Shown piece by piece: positions 52,633 to 60,723 of a stretch of DNA of 64,000 nt. This DNA is from Maricaulis sp965242785. Lineage in GTDB: Bacteria; Pseudomonadota; Alphaproteobacteria; Caulobacterales; Maricaulaceae. Below the pieces are notes generated by a model that saw nothing but the letters and a program-made list of their open reading frames with translations, did not search any database and had not been told where the DNA came from. The DNA lies in NCBI GenBank assembly GCA_965242785.1, contig CBDETA010000004.1:1-64000 (forward strand), read 5' to 3'. A program made the position numbers and the translations under genes. How positions within the stretch are numbered: the first letter of the stretch is position 1; every line of letters starts with the position of its first letter.

Positions 52633-52718
52633 TGGTGCGGGTGGTCGGACTCGAACCGACACGTCCTAGGGACACCAGATTTTGAGTCTGGCGCGTCTAC
52701 CAGTTCCGCCACACCCGC
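52633..52718 (-). tRNA. Island-borne tRNA-Leu (anticodon CAA)
   Basis: The gene is an intact 86-nt class II tRNA including CCA. Acceptor GCGGGTG/CACCCGC pairs perfectly, anticodon stem CCAGA/TCTGG encloses CTCAAAA (anticodon CAA), the variable arm is TGTCCCTAGGACGT and the T stem GTCGG/CCGAC. It differs from the split host gene at many positions, so it is not a duplicate made by insertion. It lies 80 bp from the integrase stop codon, inside the island. A promoter-like TTGCAA-16 bp-TATATT lies upstream. Confidence 0.95.
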
Positions 52719-52760
52719 ACGAGTGAGACCGTGTTTACACTAGTTCCAAATGAAGGCAAC

Positions 52761-52788
52761 AATATATGTTAGTTAGCATAAATTGCAA
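52761..52788 (-). promoter_or_regulatory. Possible promoter of the island tRNA-Leu
   Basis: Read on the minus strand, TTGCAA (52,788-52,783) and TATATT (52,766-52,761) are separated by 16 bp in an AT-rich gap just before the tRNA; transcription would begin about 36 bp upstream of the mature 5' end. Confidence 0.35.
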
Positions 52789-52797
52789 CGTTTAGTT

Positions 52798-53979
52798 TTA
52801 TTGATTATTGGATTTCTTAACCTTTCTTACATTTACGGCAGCAGCATTAATACTGTTCGCAATGTGGGCAGCATAATACTTTTCGATCATTTCAACGCTT
52901 GTTCTGCAATTTTTAGCAACCTGATAAATATCGGCCCCCTCTGAGAGGCGCATTGATATGTATGTATGGCGCAACGAATATGCGGTTCGACGCTGCCCTT
53001 CGCGGTCAAACTTCAGATCTTCCTCATCCAGAATGGCGTTCAGAAGTTCGTTGTGACTCTTCGGGAATAACAGCTCTGTAGGCGCCCCATTGTTCCGCTT
53101 TTGAAGTCGCTCGAATGGCCTGACGGCACCGGGCATGCTTTTGCAATAGCCGACTCCTCGTTTACCACGCACCGAGAGGAGAAGGATGACTTCCTCGGTG
53201 TCTTGATCCTCAACGATCTCGACGTCTCGGTATTCCAATCGTTTGATTTCATCTGGGCGGAGCCCGGTATTGGCCATCAGCAGAACATAGTCGTGCAATT
53301 GCTCGGCTGACCAACGGTGGTTCTTGCGCGCAGCGGCGCGTATGCGTCGACGCGTCGCCTCATACAGACGCTTATATTCGTCCGGCGCGAACCACGCACG
53401 CCGTGTGACTTTTTTGTTGGTGGCGTAGGGCTGAGATAGATCAGGCAAACGATCAAGCCAGCCATGACGGACTGCGGTCTTCAGAACCTGGCGCAGCGCC
53501 ACGATCTCCTGATGGATCGTATTATGATGCGGCCTTTTGCCCGAATGCTCTTTCTTTTGATTGTGTCGCTTCACCGAGAAAGATTGCCGGTGGATCCGAT
53601 ACTCCTGGATAAGGCCGGCCGTAACTTCCGACAGCCCTCGATCACCGAAGTAGGGGACGATGTAATTGTCTAACTTTCGCATCATTCCGGTCACGTAGGT
53701 CTCGGCTCTTTGACCTTCAGTGATGACGAGGTACTCACGCTTGAATTGCTCGGCCGCGTGCTTGAATGATTTTTCGTTCTTCAGAAGACCGTCACGTGCA
53801 CGACCTCTCAGGCCAAGGTACCAATCCTCGGCCACCTCCTTAGCGAGAGACAGGCTTTCTTCACCGGTACTTTTGCGCCGATTTTGACCCTTTAGGAACG
53901 CGGCGCATTGCCAGAACTTGCTGTTCTCGCGCTTATAAAGGTGGAGCTTCCCACCGAACAACGTGTGCTTTTGCGTCAT
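52798..53979 (-). CDS. int: Tyrosine integrase of the island
   Basis: The protein has 393 residues. The N-terminal region (about 1-110) contains an arm-binding-like fold, then a SAM-like core-binding domain. The catalytic domain has the first Arg in ANTGLRPDEIKRLEYRD, the RHT box AYSLRHTYISMRL and the nucleophile in EMIEKYYAAHIA. It belongs to the integrase class found in alphaproteobacterial islands that enter tRNA genes. It is the last gene before the right boundary and reads away from it. Confidence 0.92.
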   Translation of the reverse strand: MTQKHTLFGGKLHLYKRENSKFWQCAAFLKGQNRRKSTGEESLSLAKEVAEDWYLGLRGRARDGLLKNEKSFKHAAEQFKREYLVITEGQRAETYVTGMMRKLDNYIVPYFGDRGLSEVTAGLIQEYRIHRQSFSVKRHNQKKEHSGKRPHHNTIHQEIVALRQVLKTAVRHGWLDRLPDLSQPYATNKKVTRRAWFAPDEYKRLYEATRRRIRAAARKNHRWSAEQLHDYVLLMANTGLRPDEIKRLEYRDVEIVEDQDTEEVILLLSVRGKRGVGYCKSMPGAVRPFERLQKRNNGAPTELLFPKSHNELLNAILDEEDLKFDREGQRRTAYSLRHTYISMRLSEGADIYQVAKNCRTSVEMIEKYYAAHIANSINAAAVNVRKVKKSNNQ

Positions 53980-54126
53980 CCCGCAACTATACCAAACGTT
54001 GTGCGGTAGAGCAAATTTATGTGTAACACATGTGCAAGGGTTTTATGGAGATGAAATTTCGATTGATGACACTTAATGCGTTGTTTTTATTATGTTTTTT
54101 GGATAGTGATTTTTGAATACAAAATC
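53980..54126. other. AT-rich right end of the island with candidate integrase arm sites
   Basis: No gene is present. AATTTATGTGTAA (54,014-54,026) exactly repeats 22,201-22,213, and a related TGTGCAAG follows at 54,031. These mirror the two TGTGTAAG repeats at the left end and are the best candidates for the integrase arm sites. Confidence 0.5.
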
Positions 54127-54165
54127 TTTTGAATCCGTCGCGTCTACCAATTCCGCCACAGGGGC
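54127..54165 (-). pseudogene. 5' half of the disrupted tRNA-Leu(CAA) gene (attR side)
   Basis: On the minus strand: acceptor GCCCCTG, D arm GGCGGAATTGGTAGACGC, anticodon 5' stem ACGGA and loop ATTCAAAA, then a switch into island DNA (GATTTTGTATTC). It complements the 3' half at 22,082-22,135. As it stands, the anticodon stem has no partner and the gene cannot give a mature tRNA. Confidence 0.92.
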
Positions 54166-54304
54166 TCCCGTGGGCTTCGCGCGCGGGGGCGCGAGCGGTG
54201 GCGCAAGCTGCCTATCCGGGCGCGGCAAGTCAACAACCCATTACGCTCGACGGGCAGGCCTGCCATGGCTAGGCTTCCGCTTCATTCGCCACGGTCCGGA
54301 TTGG
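54166..54304. other. Intergenic region upstream of the split tRNA gene and exoD
   Basis: This DNA, GC-rich like the core genome, should hold the original tRNA-Leu promoter (minus strand) and the exoD promoter (plus strand). An open plus-strand frame that starts in the island and crosses the tRNA fragment is not a gene extension. I identify no clear promoter. Confidence 0.4.
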
Positions 54305-54934
54305 ATGCAGCACCCGATGAGTGAAGCCGCGCAGGAAAGGGGCCTGATCAGCGCCCTGGAAGAAATTGCCCGCGATGCACCCGAGGACGGGTTGAGCCTG
54401 GGTGATTTTGTCGACGCCCTGGGCGAGCGGGCCTTCGGCGTCATGCTGTTCGCGCTCGCCCTGCCAGTCTCCATCCCCTTCCTCTATGGCGTGCCGCAAC
54501 TCATGTCCCTGCCCATGATGGCGCTGTCGGCCCAGATGGTGATGGGGCGCGAAGAGCCCTGGCTGCCGGCCCGGTTCAAGCGGCGCATGATCGCCCGGGC
54601 ATCGCTGCAGCAGATGGCGCGGGGCGGTCGTCGGTGGTTTGGCTGGCTGGAGGCGCTGGCACGGCCGCGCCTGCTGGTTTTCTCGCATACCGCCGCAGAG
54701 CGCGTCATCGGCGCCATCTTCACGCTGTTCTGCGCCTCGATCATGGTGCCCCTGCCGGCCACCAACACGACCCCCGGCATCGCCCTCGCCATCGCCGCCC
54801 TGGGCCTTCTGACCCGCGACGGTCTCCTGATCCTTCTGGGTCTCATTCTCGGCACGGCCTGGATCACGCTATTGTTGGTTCTGGGATCCGCGCTGGTGGA
54901 CATAATCAAGGACTATATCCTCTCGCTGCTCTGA
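54305..54934 (+). CDS. exoD: ExoD family membrane protein
   Basis: The protein is about 209 residues from ATG 54,305 (alternative 54,317). The ExoD family signature is clear: LSLGDFVDALGERAFGVMLFALALPVSIPFLYG near residue 40, followed by three or four C-terminal hydrophobic helices and a basic middle (PARFKRRMIARASLQQM). In rhizobia exoD mutants make less exopolysaccharide and are alkali-sensitive; the molecular role is unknown. Confidence 0.82.
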   Translation: MQHPMSEAAQERGLISALEEIARDAPEDGLSLGDFVDALGERAFGVMLFALALPVSIPFLYGVPQLMSLPMMALSAQMVMGREEPWLPARFKRRMIARASLQQMARGGRRWFGWLEALARPRLLVFSHTAAERVIGAIFTLFCASIMVPLPATNTTPGIALAIAALGLLTRDGLLILLGLILGTAWITLLLVLGSALVDIIKDYILSLL

Positions 54935-55014
54935 GCCCTGTGCGCTTATGGCGCAGTGCGCAGATCGGCCGCCCTAGAGACAATGCCAACAAGTATCAGT
55001 GTGACCCTGTGAAA

Positions 55015-55536
55015 ATGACGCCTGTCCTGACCGAGTTCCCCTTGACCCGATGGCCGCTGCTGATGGCCGGGGCCTCCTTGAGCCTGCTTCTGGGCGCCTG
55101 GGGCTTCCAGTATATCGGTCACTACGACCCGTGTGCGCTTTGCTTTGACCAGCGTCACATCCACATGGCGGTCATCGCGCTGGGACTTCTGTCCGGACTT
55201 GCGCTGATCCTTCGCCCGGATTTCGCTCGCTTTGCGCCCTACATGATCTTCGTGATCGCTGCCGTGCTGGTTTATTCCGCCGGATTTGCGGGCTGGCATG
55301 CCGGCATCGAGTACAAATGGTGGGATGGCCCGGAGACCTGCACGGCCTCGGGCGGCAGCTCGGTCTCGGTCACCGACGTTCTGGCCGCACTGAATGGCGA
55401 ACGCCCGGTGGTGATGTGCGATGAAGCCGCCTGGACCCTGCTGGGTATCTCCATGGCGGGCTATAACGCCTTGATTTCAGCCGCCTTGGCCGTCGCTTCC
55501 ATCTTTGTCGGTGTGAAGGGTCTGCTCTCGAAATGA
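55015..55536 (+). CDS. dsbB: Disulfide bond formation protein DsbB
   Basis: The protein has 173 residues from ATG 55,015 with four transmembrane helices. The first periplasmic loop has the redox pair DPCALCFDQRH; the second loop has the cysteines GPETCTASGG and PVVMCDEAAW. DsbB reoxidises DsbA with quinone. It overlaps coq7 by four bases, a quinone-linked pairing found in other alphaproteobacteria. The GTG two codons upstream is an alternative start. Confidence 0.88.
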   Translation: MTPVLTEFPLTRWPLLMAGASLSLLLGAWGFQYIGHYDPCALCFDQRHIHMAVIALGLLSGLALILRPDFARFAPYMIFVIAAVLVYSAGFAGWHAGIEYKWWDGPETCTASGGSSVSVTDVLAALNGERPVVMCDEAAWTLLGISMAGYNALISAALAVASIFVGVKGLLSK

Positions 55537-56099
55537 CGCCGCGAACCCGCCCCGCCTTGCCCGGTCAGCGCCGCGATGCCCGCCGCATCGAGCAGATGGT
55601 TCGGGTCGACCATGCCGGTGAATACGGCGCCGTGGCGATCTATCAGGGCCAACGCGCCGTGTTCGGCAAACTCCCGCACAAGGCCCGCATCGCCGCTCAG
55701 CTGGAAGAGATGGAAGCCGACGAACAGCATCATCTCGACGCCTTCGACGCCTTGATTTTCAAGCACAATACGCGCCCCACCCTGCTGGCGCCGATCTGGA
55801 ATGTGGCCGGACATGCCCTGGGCGCCGCAACGGCCCTGATGGGTGAAAAGGCCGCCCATGCCTGCACCGAGGCCGTGGAGACCGTGATCGAGGGCCACTA
55901 CGCCGGCCAGGTCGCCGAGCTGCAGGCCATGGGCGAAAACGAGCTGGCCGACCAGTTCGAAACCTTCCGCCAGGAAGAGATCGCCCATCGCGATCTCGCG
56001 GTCGAGGAAGGCGCCCGCGACGCCACGGGCTACCCGCTGCTCTCCGCCGCCATCAAGGCCGGCTGCAAGATCGCCATCAAGGTCAGCGAACGGATCTAG
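55533..56099 (+). CDS. coq7: Ubiquinone biosynthesis di-iron hydroxylase Coq7
   Basis: This 188-residue CLK-1/Coq7 ferritin-like protein has two repeats of metal-binding motifs: E in MVRVDHAGEYGAVAIYQGQ, ExxH in EMEADEQHHLDAFD, E in EAVETVIEGHYAGQ and ExxH in FRQEEIAHRDLAVEE. It hydroxylates demethoxyubiquinone in ubiquinone synthesis. It is translationally coupled to dsbB and converges with the kinase gene on the other strand (4-bp overlap). Confidence 0.93.
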   Translation: MTPRTRPALPGQRRDARRIEQMVRVDHAGEYGAVAIYQGQRAVFGKLPHKARIAAQLEEMEADEQHHLDAFDALIFKHNTRPTLLAPIWNVAGHALGAATALMGEKAAHACTEAVETVIEGHYAGQVAELQAMGENELADQFETFRQEEIAHRDLAVEEGARDATGYPLLSAAIKAGCKIAIKVSERI

Positions 56100-57550
56100 C
56101 GCGCCGCGACAGGCAGCCGCACTGCAAACACGGTGCCGTCAGCGCCGGTCCTCACCAGCTCTACATCCCCGCCATGCCCGCGCGCCAGCTCGCGCGCGAT
56201 CGACAGGCCGAGACCGGTGCCGTCACGCCGGGTCGAACCGGAGAATGCCTGGAAGAGGTTGTCACGCGCCTTGGCTGGCAGGCCCGGGCCGGTGTCGATG
56301 ATCTCGATCACGGCATAGCCGTCCTCGCAGCGCCCGCACACAGCCAGCTTGCGTTCCCCCTCATGCCCATCCAGCGCCTGAACGGCATTGCGGCACAGAT
56401 TGAGAAAGAGCCGGTGCACCTGATCCGGGTCGGCATCGAGCTCGAGCGCTGGCGGAACCTCATTGGACCAGGCCAGAGCCTCGTCCTTACCGGCGTGCAT
56501 CACGACATCATCCAGCAACGGCCGCGCCGCCACTGCCTGGCGTTGGGGCGGGGCTTCCTCGGCGCGTCCGAACTGCAGCGTGGCTTCACACAGGCGGATG
56601 CCCCGGTCGATCGCCCGCACCAGGCGCTCCCCCATCCGGCGCACGCGCTCATCGCTGTCCATGGCCAGCCGGTCAGAGACAAGATGCGTCGAGGCCAGCA
56701 CATTGCGCAGATCGTGGTTGATCTTCGCCACGGCGCTGCCGAGGGCAGCCAGACGCTCACGCTGATGGAGGGCCTGGCGAATGTCCGCCTGCATGCGGGC
56801 AAGCTCGGCCTCGGCCTGCCCGATCTCGTTGCGGGCACCGGACGGCCTGATGGTGCGTGCCGGATCGGACGGGTCATGCCGGAAGTGCGTCATGGCCCCC
56901 GCAAGGCGCCGCATCGGCCGGACAAACAGGTAGAACAGTGCCGCGTAGATCGCGATGCCGGCAAAGACCGCACCGATGCCGGCATAGAGCAACAGCCGAC
57001 GGGAGAAATCGTGCAGGTCCTCCTGCAGGGGAGCTTCGCGAACGATCACATCGATCACTTCGCCCGGCGCGCCCATGGGTTCGGCCCGAATGCGCAACAA
57101 GCGGCCGGGCGGTGCAAACAGGACATCAACCGTCTCGGCGACATGCCGGAACCAAGTGGCATCGCGCAGGTCGCTGTCGACCAGCCTCGCCTCGATCGGA
57201 CCGGAATAGAGCACCAGCTCGTTCATGCCATTGCGCACCCGGGACACAGCCACGGCATCAGCCCCGCGCAACAAGGCCCGCACCTCGTCCTCACCCAGCG
57301 CCCCGCCGGGTGCAACATCGGCTGCCAGCGCAGCCAGATGGGCTGCCTCGGCGCGGTCGCTCATCCACTGAATGCGGAAACTGGCGGCGGCCGGGAAATA
57401 GACCAGCAGCACGCCAGCAAAGATCAGCCCCATCGTGACCATCAGCAGCTGGCCGGGCAGGCTGTCTATCAGTTGCCCGATACCCGGCCGGGGCCGGGGT
57501 GCGTCATCGGCCCTCTCGGCGGACGAATCGGTGTCGGTTGCTTTGACCAT
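56096..57550 (-). CDS. Sensor histidine kinase
   Basis: The protein has 484 residues from ATG 57,550. Two transmembrane helices (about 35-58 and 200-220) flank a periplasmic sensor of ~140 residues, followed by a HAMP-like segment (VRPMRRLAGAMTHFRHD). The H-box is AVAKINHDLRNVLAS near 290, the N-box HRLFLNLCRNAVQAL near 390, and the G boxes are IDTGPGLP and DGTGLGLSIARELARGHGG. No response regulator lies next to it, so it is an orphan. The signal is unknown. Confidence 0.88.
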   Translation of the reverse strand: MVKATDTDSSAERADDAPRPRPGIGQLIDSLPGQLLMVTMGLIFAGVLLVYFPAAASFRIQWMSDRAEAAHLAALAADVAPGGALGEDEVRALLRGADAVAVSRVRNGMNELVLYSGPIEARLVDSDLRDATWFRHVAETVDVLFAPPGRLLRIRAEPMGAPGEVIDVIVREAPLQEDLHDFSRRLLLYAGIGAVFAGIAIYAALFYLFVRPMRRLAGAMTHFRHDPSDPARTIRPSGARNEIGQAEAELARMQADIRQALHQRERLAALGSAVAKINHDLRNVLASTHLVSDRLAMDSDERVRRMGERLVRAIDRGIRLCEATLQFGRAEEAPPQRQAVAARPLLDDVVMHAGKDEALAWSNEVPPALELDADPDQVHRLFLNLCRNAVQALDGHEGERKLAVCGRCEDGYAVIEIIDTGPGLPAKARDNLFQAFSGSTRRDGTGLGLSIARELARGHGGDVELVRTGADGTVFAVRLPVAAR

Positions 57551-57731
57551 GGGACATGACGCGGATACCTTACGCCCCTCATGGCGGCAAGCGGCCTGCG
57601 ATAAACGTTCCCGACCGGCTCGGGTGCCAGGTGAAACAGGCCTGCGCTTTTGCCGCTGCAGGTCTTGACGCGAGAAGTCCAGCCGCGTATTAGCCGCCGC
57701 TCTCGAATTGAACGCCGATGGAGCGCCACCC

Positions 57732-57866
57732 GTGAAACGCACATTCCAACCGTCCAAGCTCGTCCGCAAGCGTCGGCACGGCTTCCGTGCGCGCATGGCC
57801 ACCAAGAACGGTCGTCAGGTCCTGGCTCGCCGCCGGGCCAAGGGCCGCAAGCGCCTGTCCGCCTAG
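57732..57866 (+). CDS. rpmH: 50S ribosomal protein L34
   Basis: This 44-residue protein, MKRTFQPSKLVRKRRHGFRARM, then an Arg/Lys-rich end GRKRLSA, is the complete L34 sequence. It starts with GTG at 57,732. It is followed 5 bp later by rnpA, the universal order rpmH-rnpA-yidC. It is often overlooked because of its size. Confidence 0.96.
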   Translation: MKRTFQPSKLVRKRRHGFRARMATKNGRQVLARRRAKGRKRLSA

Positions 57867-57871
57867 ATCAG

Positions 57872-58261
57872 ATGAACACGCAGCCGCTGGCCGTCAAACG
57901 GCTGACAAAGCGGCGCGAATTTCTGTTCGTCGCCCAAGGCAAGAAAGCCGTCCGGTCCAGCGTCGTGATACAGGCGCGAAGACGGGACGGCTCTTCTCAT
58001 TCCGGTGACGAAATCGGATGCGGGTTCACCGCCACCCGTAAAATCGGCGGTGCCGTTGTGCGAAATCGCAGCAAACGGCGTTTGCGGGAGACGGCAAGGC
58101 TGCTACTCCCCCTCCACGGACAGCCCGGGTTTGACTATGTATTCATCGCGCGTGCGTCCACGCCCGACAGGGACTGGTCGCGCCTGATGGGGGATGTCAA
58201 AAGCGCACTGGTAAGCCTCGCCAAGGATGAGGCCCCGGGCAAAGCGACAAAACAAGCCTGA
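57872..58261 (+). CDS. rnpA: Ribonuclease P protein component
   Basis: The protein has 129 residues from ATG 57,872. It begins KRLTKRREFLFVAQGKKAV, contains the RNR motif region GFTATRKIGGAVVRNRSKRRLRE and ends basic. RnpA binds the catalytic RNA and the pre-tRNA leader. A longer upstream frame would overlap rpmH and lacks conservation. Confidence 0.94.
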   Translation: MNTQPLAVKRLTKRREFLFVAQGKKAVRSSVVIQARRRDGSSHSGDEIGCGFTATRKIGGAVVRNRSKRRLRETARLLLPLHGQPGFDYVFIARASTPDRDWSRLMGDVKSALVSLAKDEAPGKATKQA

Positions 58262-58275
58262 AAGGCCGTGTTTTC

Positions 58276-60066
58276 ATGGGCGAAGATCAACGCAATTTCT
58301 TTATCGCAGCCGGCCTGATCATTGTGATCTTCCTGATGTATGACGTCTTCGTTGTACGTCCGGGACAGGAAGCCCGCGAAGCCGAACGCCAGGCCGCCAT
58401 CGAGGCCGCAGGCGAGCTGGCCGATCCTGATCTGCCCGTCGCGCCCAATGAACCTGCCGCTCCGGTCTTTGAAAGCCGCGACGCCGCCCTGGACAATGTG
58501 ACGCGTGTCGAGATCGACGGCCCGTCCGTGATCGGTTCGATCTCGCTGACCGGTGCGCGCTTCGACGATATCCGCCTGGTCCGCCACACCACGACCGTGG
58601 ATGACGAAACGCCAGTGGCGCTTCTGAACCCGATCGGCACGGAACACGTCTTCTATGCGCGCGATGGCTGGCAGTCGGCCACGCCGGGCTTCAATGACCT
58701 GCCCGGTGGATCGACCGAGTGGACGCTGGTCTCCGGTTCGACCCTGACCCCGGACAGCCCGGTCGTGCTGGCCTATGACAGCCCGTCGGGGCTGCGTTTT
58801 GAGCGCACGATCTCGGTCGACGAGAATTATCTCTTCACGCTGGAAGACACGGTCACCAACAATGCGGGCAGCGAAGTTGAACTTTCGCGCTATGGCCTGG
58901 TGCGCCAGGAAGGCATGCCGGAAGAGCTGGTGAACAATATCGCCGTCTTCGAGGGCGCCATCGCCGTCGTCAACGGATCGACCGAGCAAATCAAGTTCTC
59001 CAAGCTGGAAGACGGCGAGGAGATGGAAGAAAGCGGTTCCACAGGCGGCTGGGTCGGCATCACCCAGCGCTACTGGATGGCGGCTGCCATTCCCGACCAG
59101 GACCGCAGCTTCACTGCCCGCTTCCGCACGATCGACCGCGCCGGCACGCCGGCCTTCGAGGCCAGCTTCGTCGAGCAGGCCCAGGCTCTGGCCCCGGGCG
59201 CAAGCCTGACCTCGACCACCCGCATTTTCGCCGGCGCCAAGGAACTGGACGTGCTGCAGGCTGTGCAGAATGACCTGGGCGTCGACAAGTTCGACTATGC
59301 GATCAACTGGGGCTGGTTGTGGTTCCTGGCCCGTCCCTTCGTGTGGCTGCTGCACGTGCTGGAAGGCGTGACCGGCCACTTCGGCCTCGCCATCCTCGCC
59401 CTGACCCTGATCATCAAGATCCTGATGTTCCCGTTGGCCAACCGCGCCTACGCCTCGATGGCGAAGATGAAGGCGGTTCAGCCGAAAATGGCCGAGATCA
59501 AGGAGCGTTATGCCGCTGATCAGCAAAAGCAGCAGCAGGCGCTGATGGAGCTTTATCGCAAGGAGAAGATCAATCCGCTGGCCGGCTGCCTGCCGATCCT
59601 GCCGCAAATCCCGATCTTCTTTGCCCTCTACCAGACCCTGTTCAATGCCATTGAAATGCGCCACGCGCCCTTCTTTGGCTGGATCCGCGACCTCTCGGCA
59701 CCGGACCCGACGAACATCTGGAACCTGTTCGGCCTCATCCCCTACGACCCGTCCGGCCTGTGGCTGATCGGCGGTATCTTGGGCATTGGCGCCTGGCCGA
59801 TCATAATGGGCCTCACCATGGCCGCGCAGCAGGCGCTCAATCCGCCTCCGCCGGACCCGATGCAGGCGCGCATCTTTGCCTTCCTGCCGGTGGTCTTCAC
59901 CTTTGTGCTGGCACCGTTCGCCGCCGGTCTGGTGATCTACTGGGCGTGGAACAACTTCCTCTCGGTGCTGCAGCAGTATGTGATCATGCGCCGCCACGGC
60001 AATGAGACCCAGTTCGACAAGCTGGTCGCCCACCTGCGCAGCAAGATCACGGGAGGCCGGTCCTGA
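58276..60066 (+). CDS. yidC: Membrane protein insertase YidC
   Basis: The protein has 596 residues. An N-terminal signal-anchor helix (FIAAGLIIVIFLMYDVFVV), a large periplasmic β domain (about 60-350), and the conserved insertase core follow: FGLAILALTLIIKILMFPLANRAYASMAKMKAVQPKM near 370-410, IPIFFALYQTLFNAIEMRHAPF and the C-terminal VIYWAWNNFLSVLQQYVIMRR. It inserts and folds inner-membrane proteins, with SecYEG or alone. Confidence 0.96.
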   Translation: MGEDQRNFFIAAGLIIVIFLMYDVFVVRPGQEAREAERQAAIEAAGELADPDLPVAPNEPAAPVFESRDAALDNVTRVEIDGPSVIGSISLTGARFDDIRLVRHTTTVDDETPVALLNPIGTEHVFYARDGWQSATPGFNDLPGGSTEWTLVSGSTLTPDSPVVLAYDSPSGLRFERTISVDENYLFTLEDTVTNNAGSEVELSRYGLVRQEGMPEELVNNIAVFEGAIAVVNGSTEQIKFSKLEDGEEMEESGSTGGWVGITQRYWMAAAIPDQDRSFTARFRTIDRAGTPAFEASFVEQAQALAPGASLTSTTRIFAGAKELDVLQAVQNDLGVDKFDYAINWGWLWFLARPFVWLLHVLEGVTGHFGLAILALTLIIKILMFPLANRAYASMAKMKAVQPKMAEIKERYAADQQKQQQALMELYRKEKINPLAGCLPILPQIPIFFALYQTLFNAIEMRHAPFFGWIRDLSAPDPTNIWNLFGLIPYDPSGLWLIGGILGIGAWPIIMGLTMAAQQALNPPPPDPMQARIFAFLPVVFTFVLAPFAAGLVIYWAWNNFLSVLQQYVIMRRHGNETQFDKLVAHLRSKITGGRS

Positions 60067-60134
60067 CCAACGGCGCTGACGGTCTGGATCTGGCAAAGGG
60101 TCGGAGACTGTTCTCCCGGCCCTGCACTTTCCTC

Positions 60135-60710
60135 ATGGGGGCGGTGGATCTGGACCATTTGCCGCCGCCCGACCGGATCGAGGTCGCATTCGCCGGTCGG
60201 TCGAATGTCGGCAAGTCTTCGCTGATCAACGCGCTGACTCGCCAGAACGGTCTCGCCCGAGCCTCGGGCGAGCCGGGCCGCACCCGCGAGCTCAACTTCT
60301 TCGATGTCGACGAAACAGGCTTGCGGATTGTCGACCTGCCCGGCTACGGCTTTGCGAAAGCCCCCAAGGACGTGGTCGAGAAATGGACCCGCCTGACGCG
60401 CGCCTTCCTGCGCGGCCGGGTCAATCTCAAGCGCGTCTTCCTGCTGATCGACAGCCGCCACGGCCTCAAGACGGTCGATGAGAAGATCATGGACGTGTTT
60501 GACGAGGCCGCCGTGAGTTATCAGATCGTCCTGACCAAGACCGACAAGATCAAGCCTCCGGCGGTCAAGCGTGTCAGTGAGGAAACGCTCGCAGCCATCG
60601 CCAAACGCCCCGCCGCCTTTCCGCGAATTGCCGCGACTTCCAGCAGCAAGACGCACGGAATCGACACATTGCGGGCCGAGATTGCCGAGCTGCTGCCGGA
60701 CTTTTCCTAG
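60135..60710 (+). CDS. engB: Ribosome-biogenesis GTPase EngB (YihA); real start probably upstream
   Basis: This 191-residue GTPase has G1 EVAFAGRSNVGKSSLINAL, G3 VDLPGYGFAKAP, G4 LTKTDKIK and G5 ATSSSKTHG. It assembles the 50S subunit. The ATG at 60,135 is internal to a region that looks conserved in relatives (AKGRRLFSRPCTFLMGAVDL): the frame is open back to 60,063, where CTGA overlaps the yidC stop. No ATG, GTG or TTG occurs in that stretch, so a CTG start at 60,063, or near 60,090, is likely. Confidence 0.9.
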   Translation: MGAVDLDHLPPPDRIEVAFAGRSNVGKSSLINALTRQNGLARASGEPGRTRELNFFDVDETGLRIVDLPGYGFAKAPKDVVEKWTRLTRAFLRGRVNLKRVFLLIDSRHGLKTVDEKIMDVFDEAAVSYQIVLTKTDKIKPPAVKRVSEETLAAIAKRPAAFPRIAATSSSKTHGIDTLRAEIAELLPDFS

Positions 60711-60723
60711 GGAGACTTCGAAG

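Larger units (their letters stand above)
22128..54134. mobile_element. Integrative mobilizable element inserted in tRNA-Leu(CAA)
   Basis: The boundaries are the two copies of the 8-bp core ATTCAAAA (22,128-22,135 and 54,127-54,134, read on the minus strand). Each core is joined to one half of the same tRNA gene, giving about 32.0 kb. Contents are a tyrosine integrase at the right end, a tRNA-Leu(CAA), ArdA, a coupling protein, a relaxase with MobC, and cargo for phage defence, mercury and divalent-cation resistance. Without secretion-channel genes it is best called mobilizable, not self-conjugative. Similar short repeats (TGTGTAAG-like) occur just inside both ends and are likely integrase arm sites. 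Confidence 0.9.

Noticed and set aside
22128..54134. Complete self-transferable ICE
   Set aside because: A relaxase and a coupling protein are present, but no VirB/Tra channel components are seen in any frame.
54113..54304. N-terminal extension of ExoD into the island
   Set aside because: The frame crosses the tRNA-Leu 5' half and the att core, so it is an accident of the junction.
58135..60096. 653-codon minus-strand frame opposite yidC
   Set aside because: YidC on the plus strand is unambiguous; the antisense frame has low-complexity His/Gln/Asp-rich content typical of shadows.
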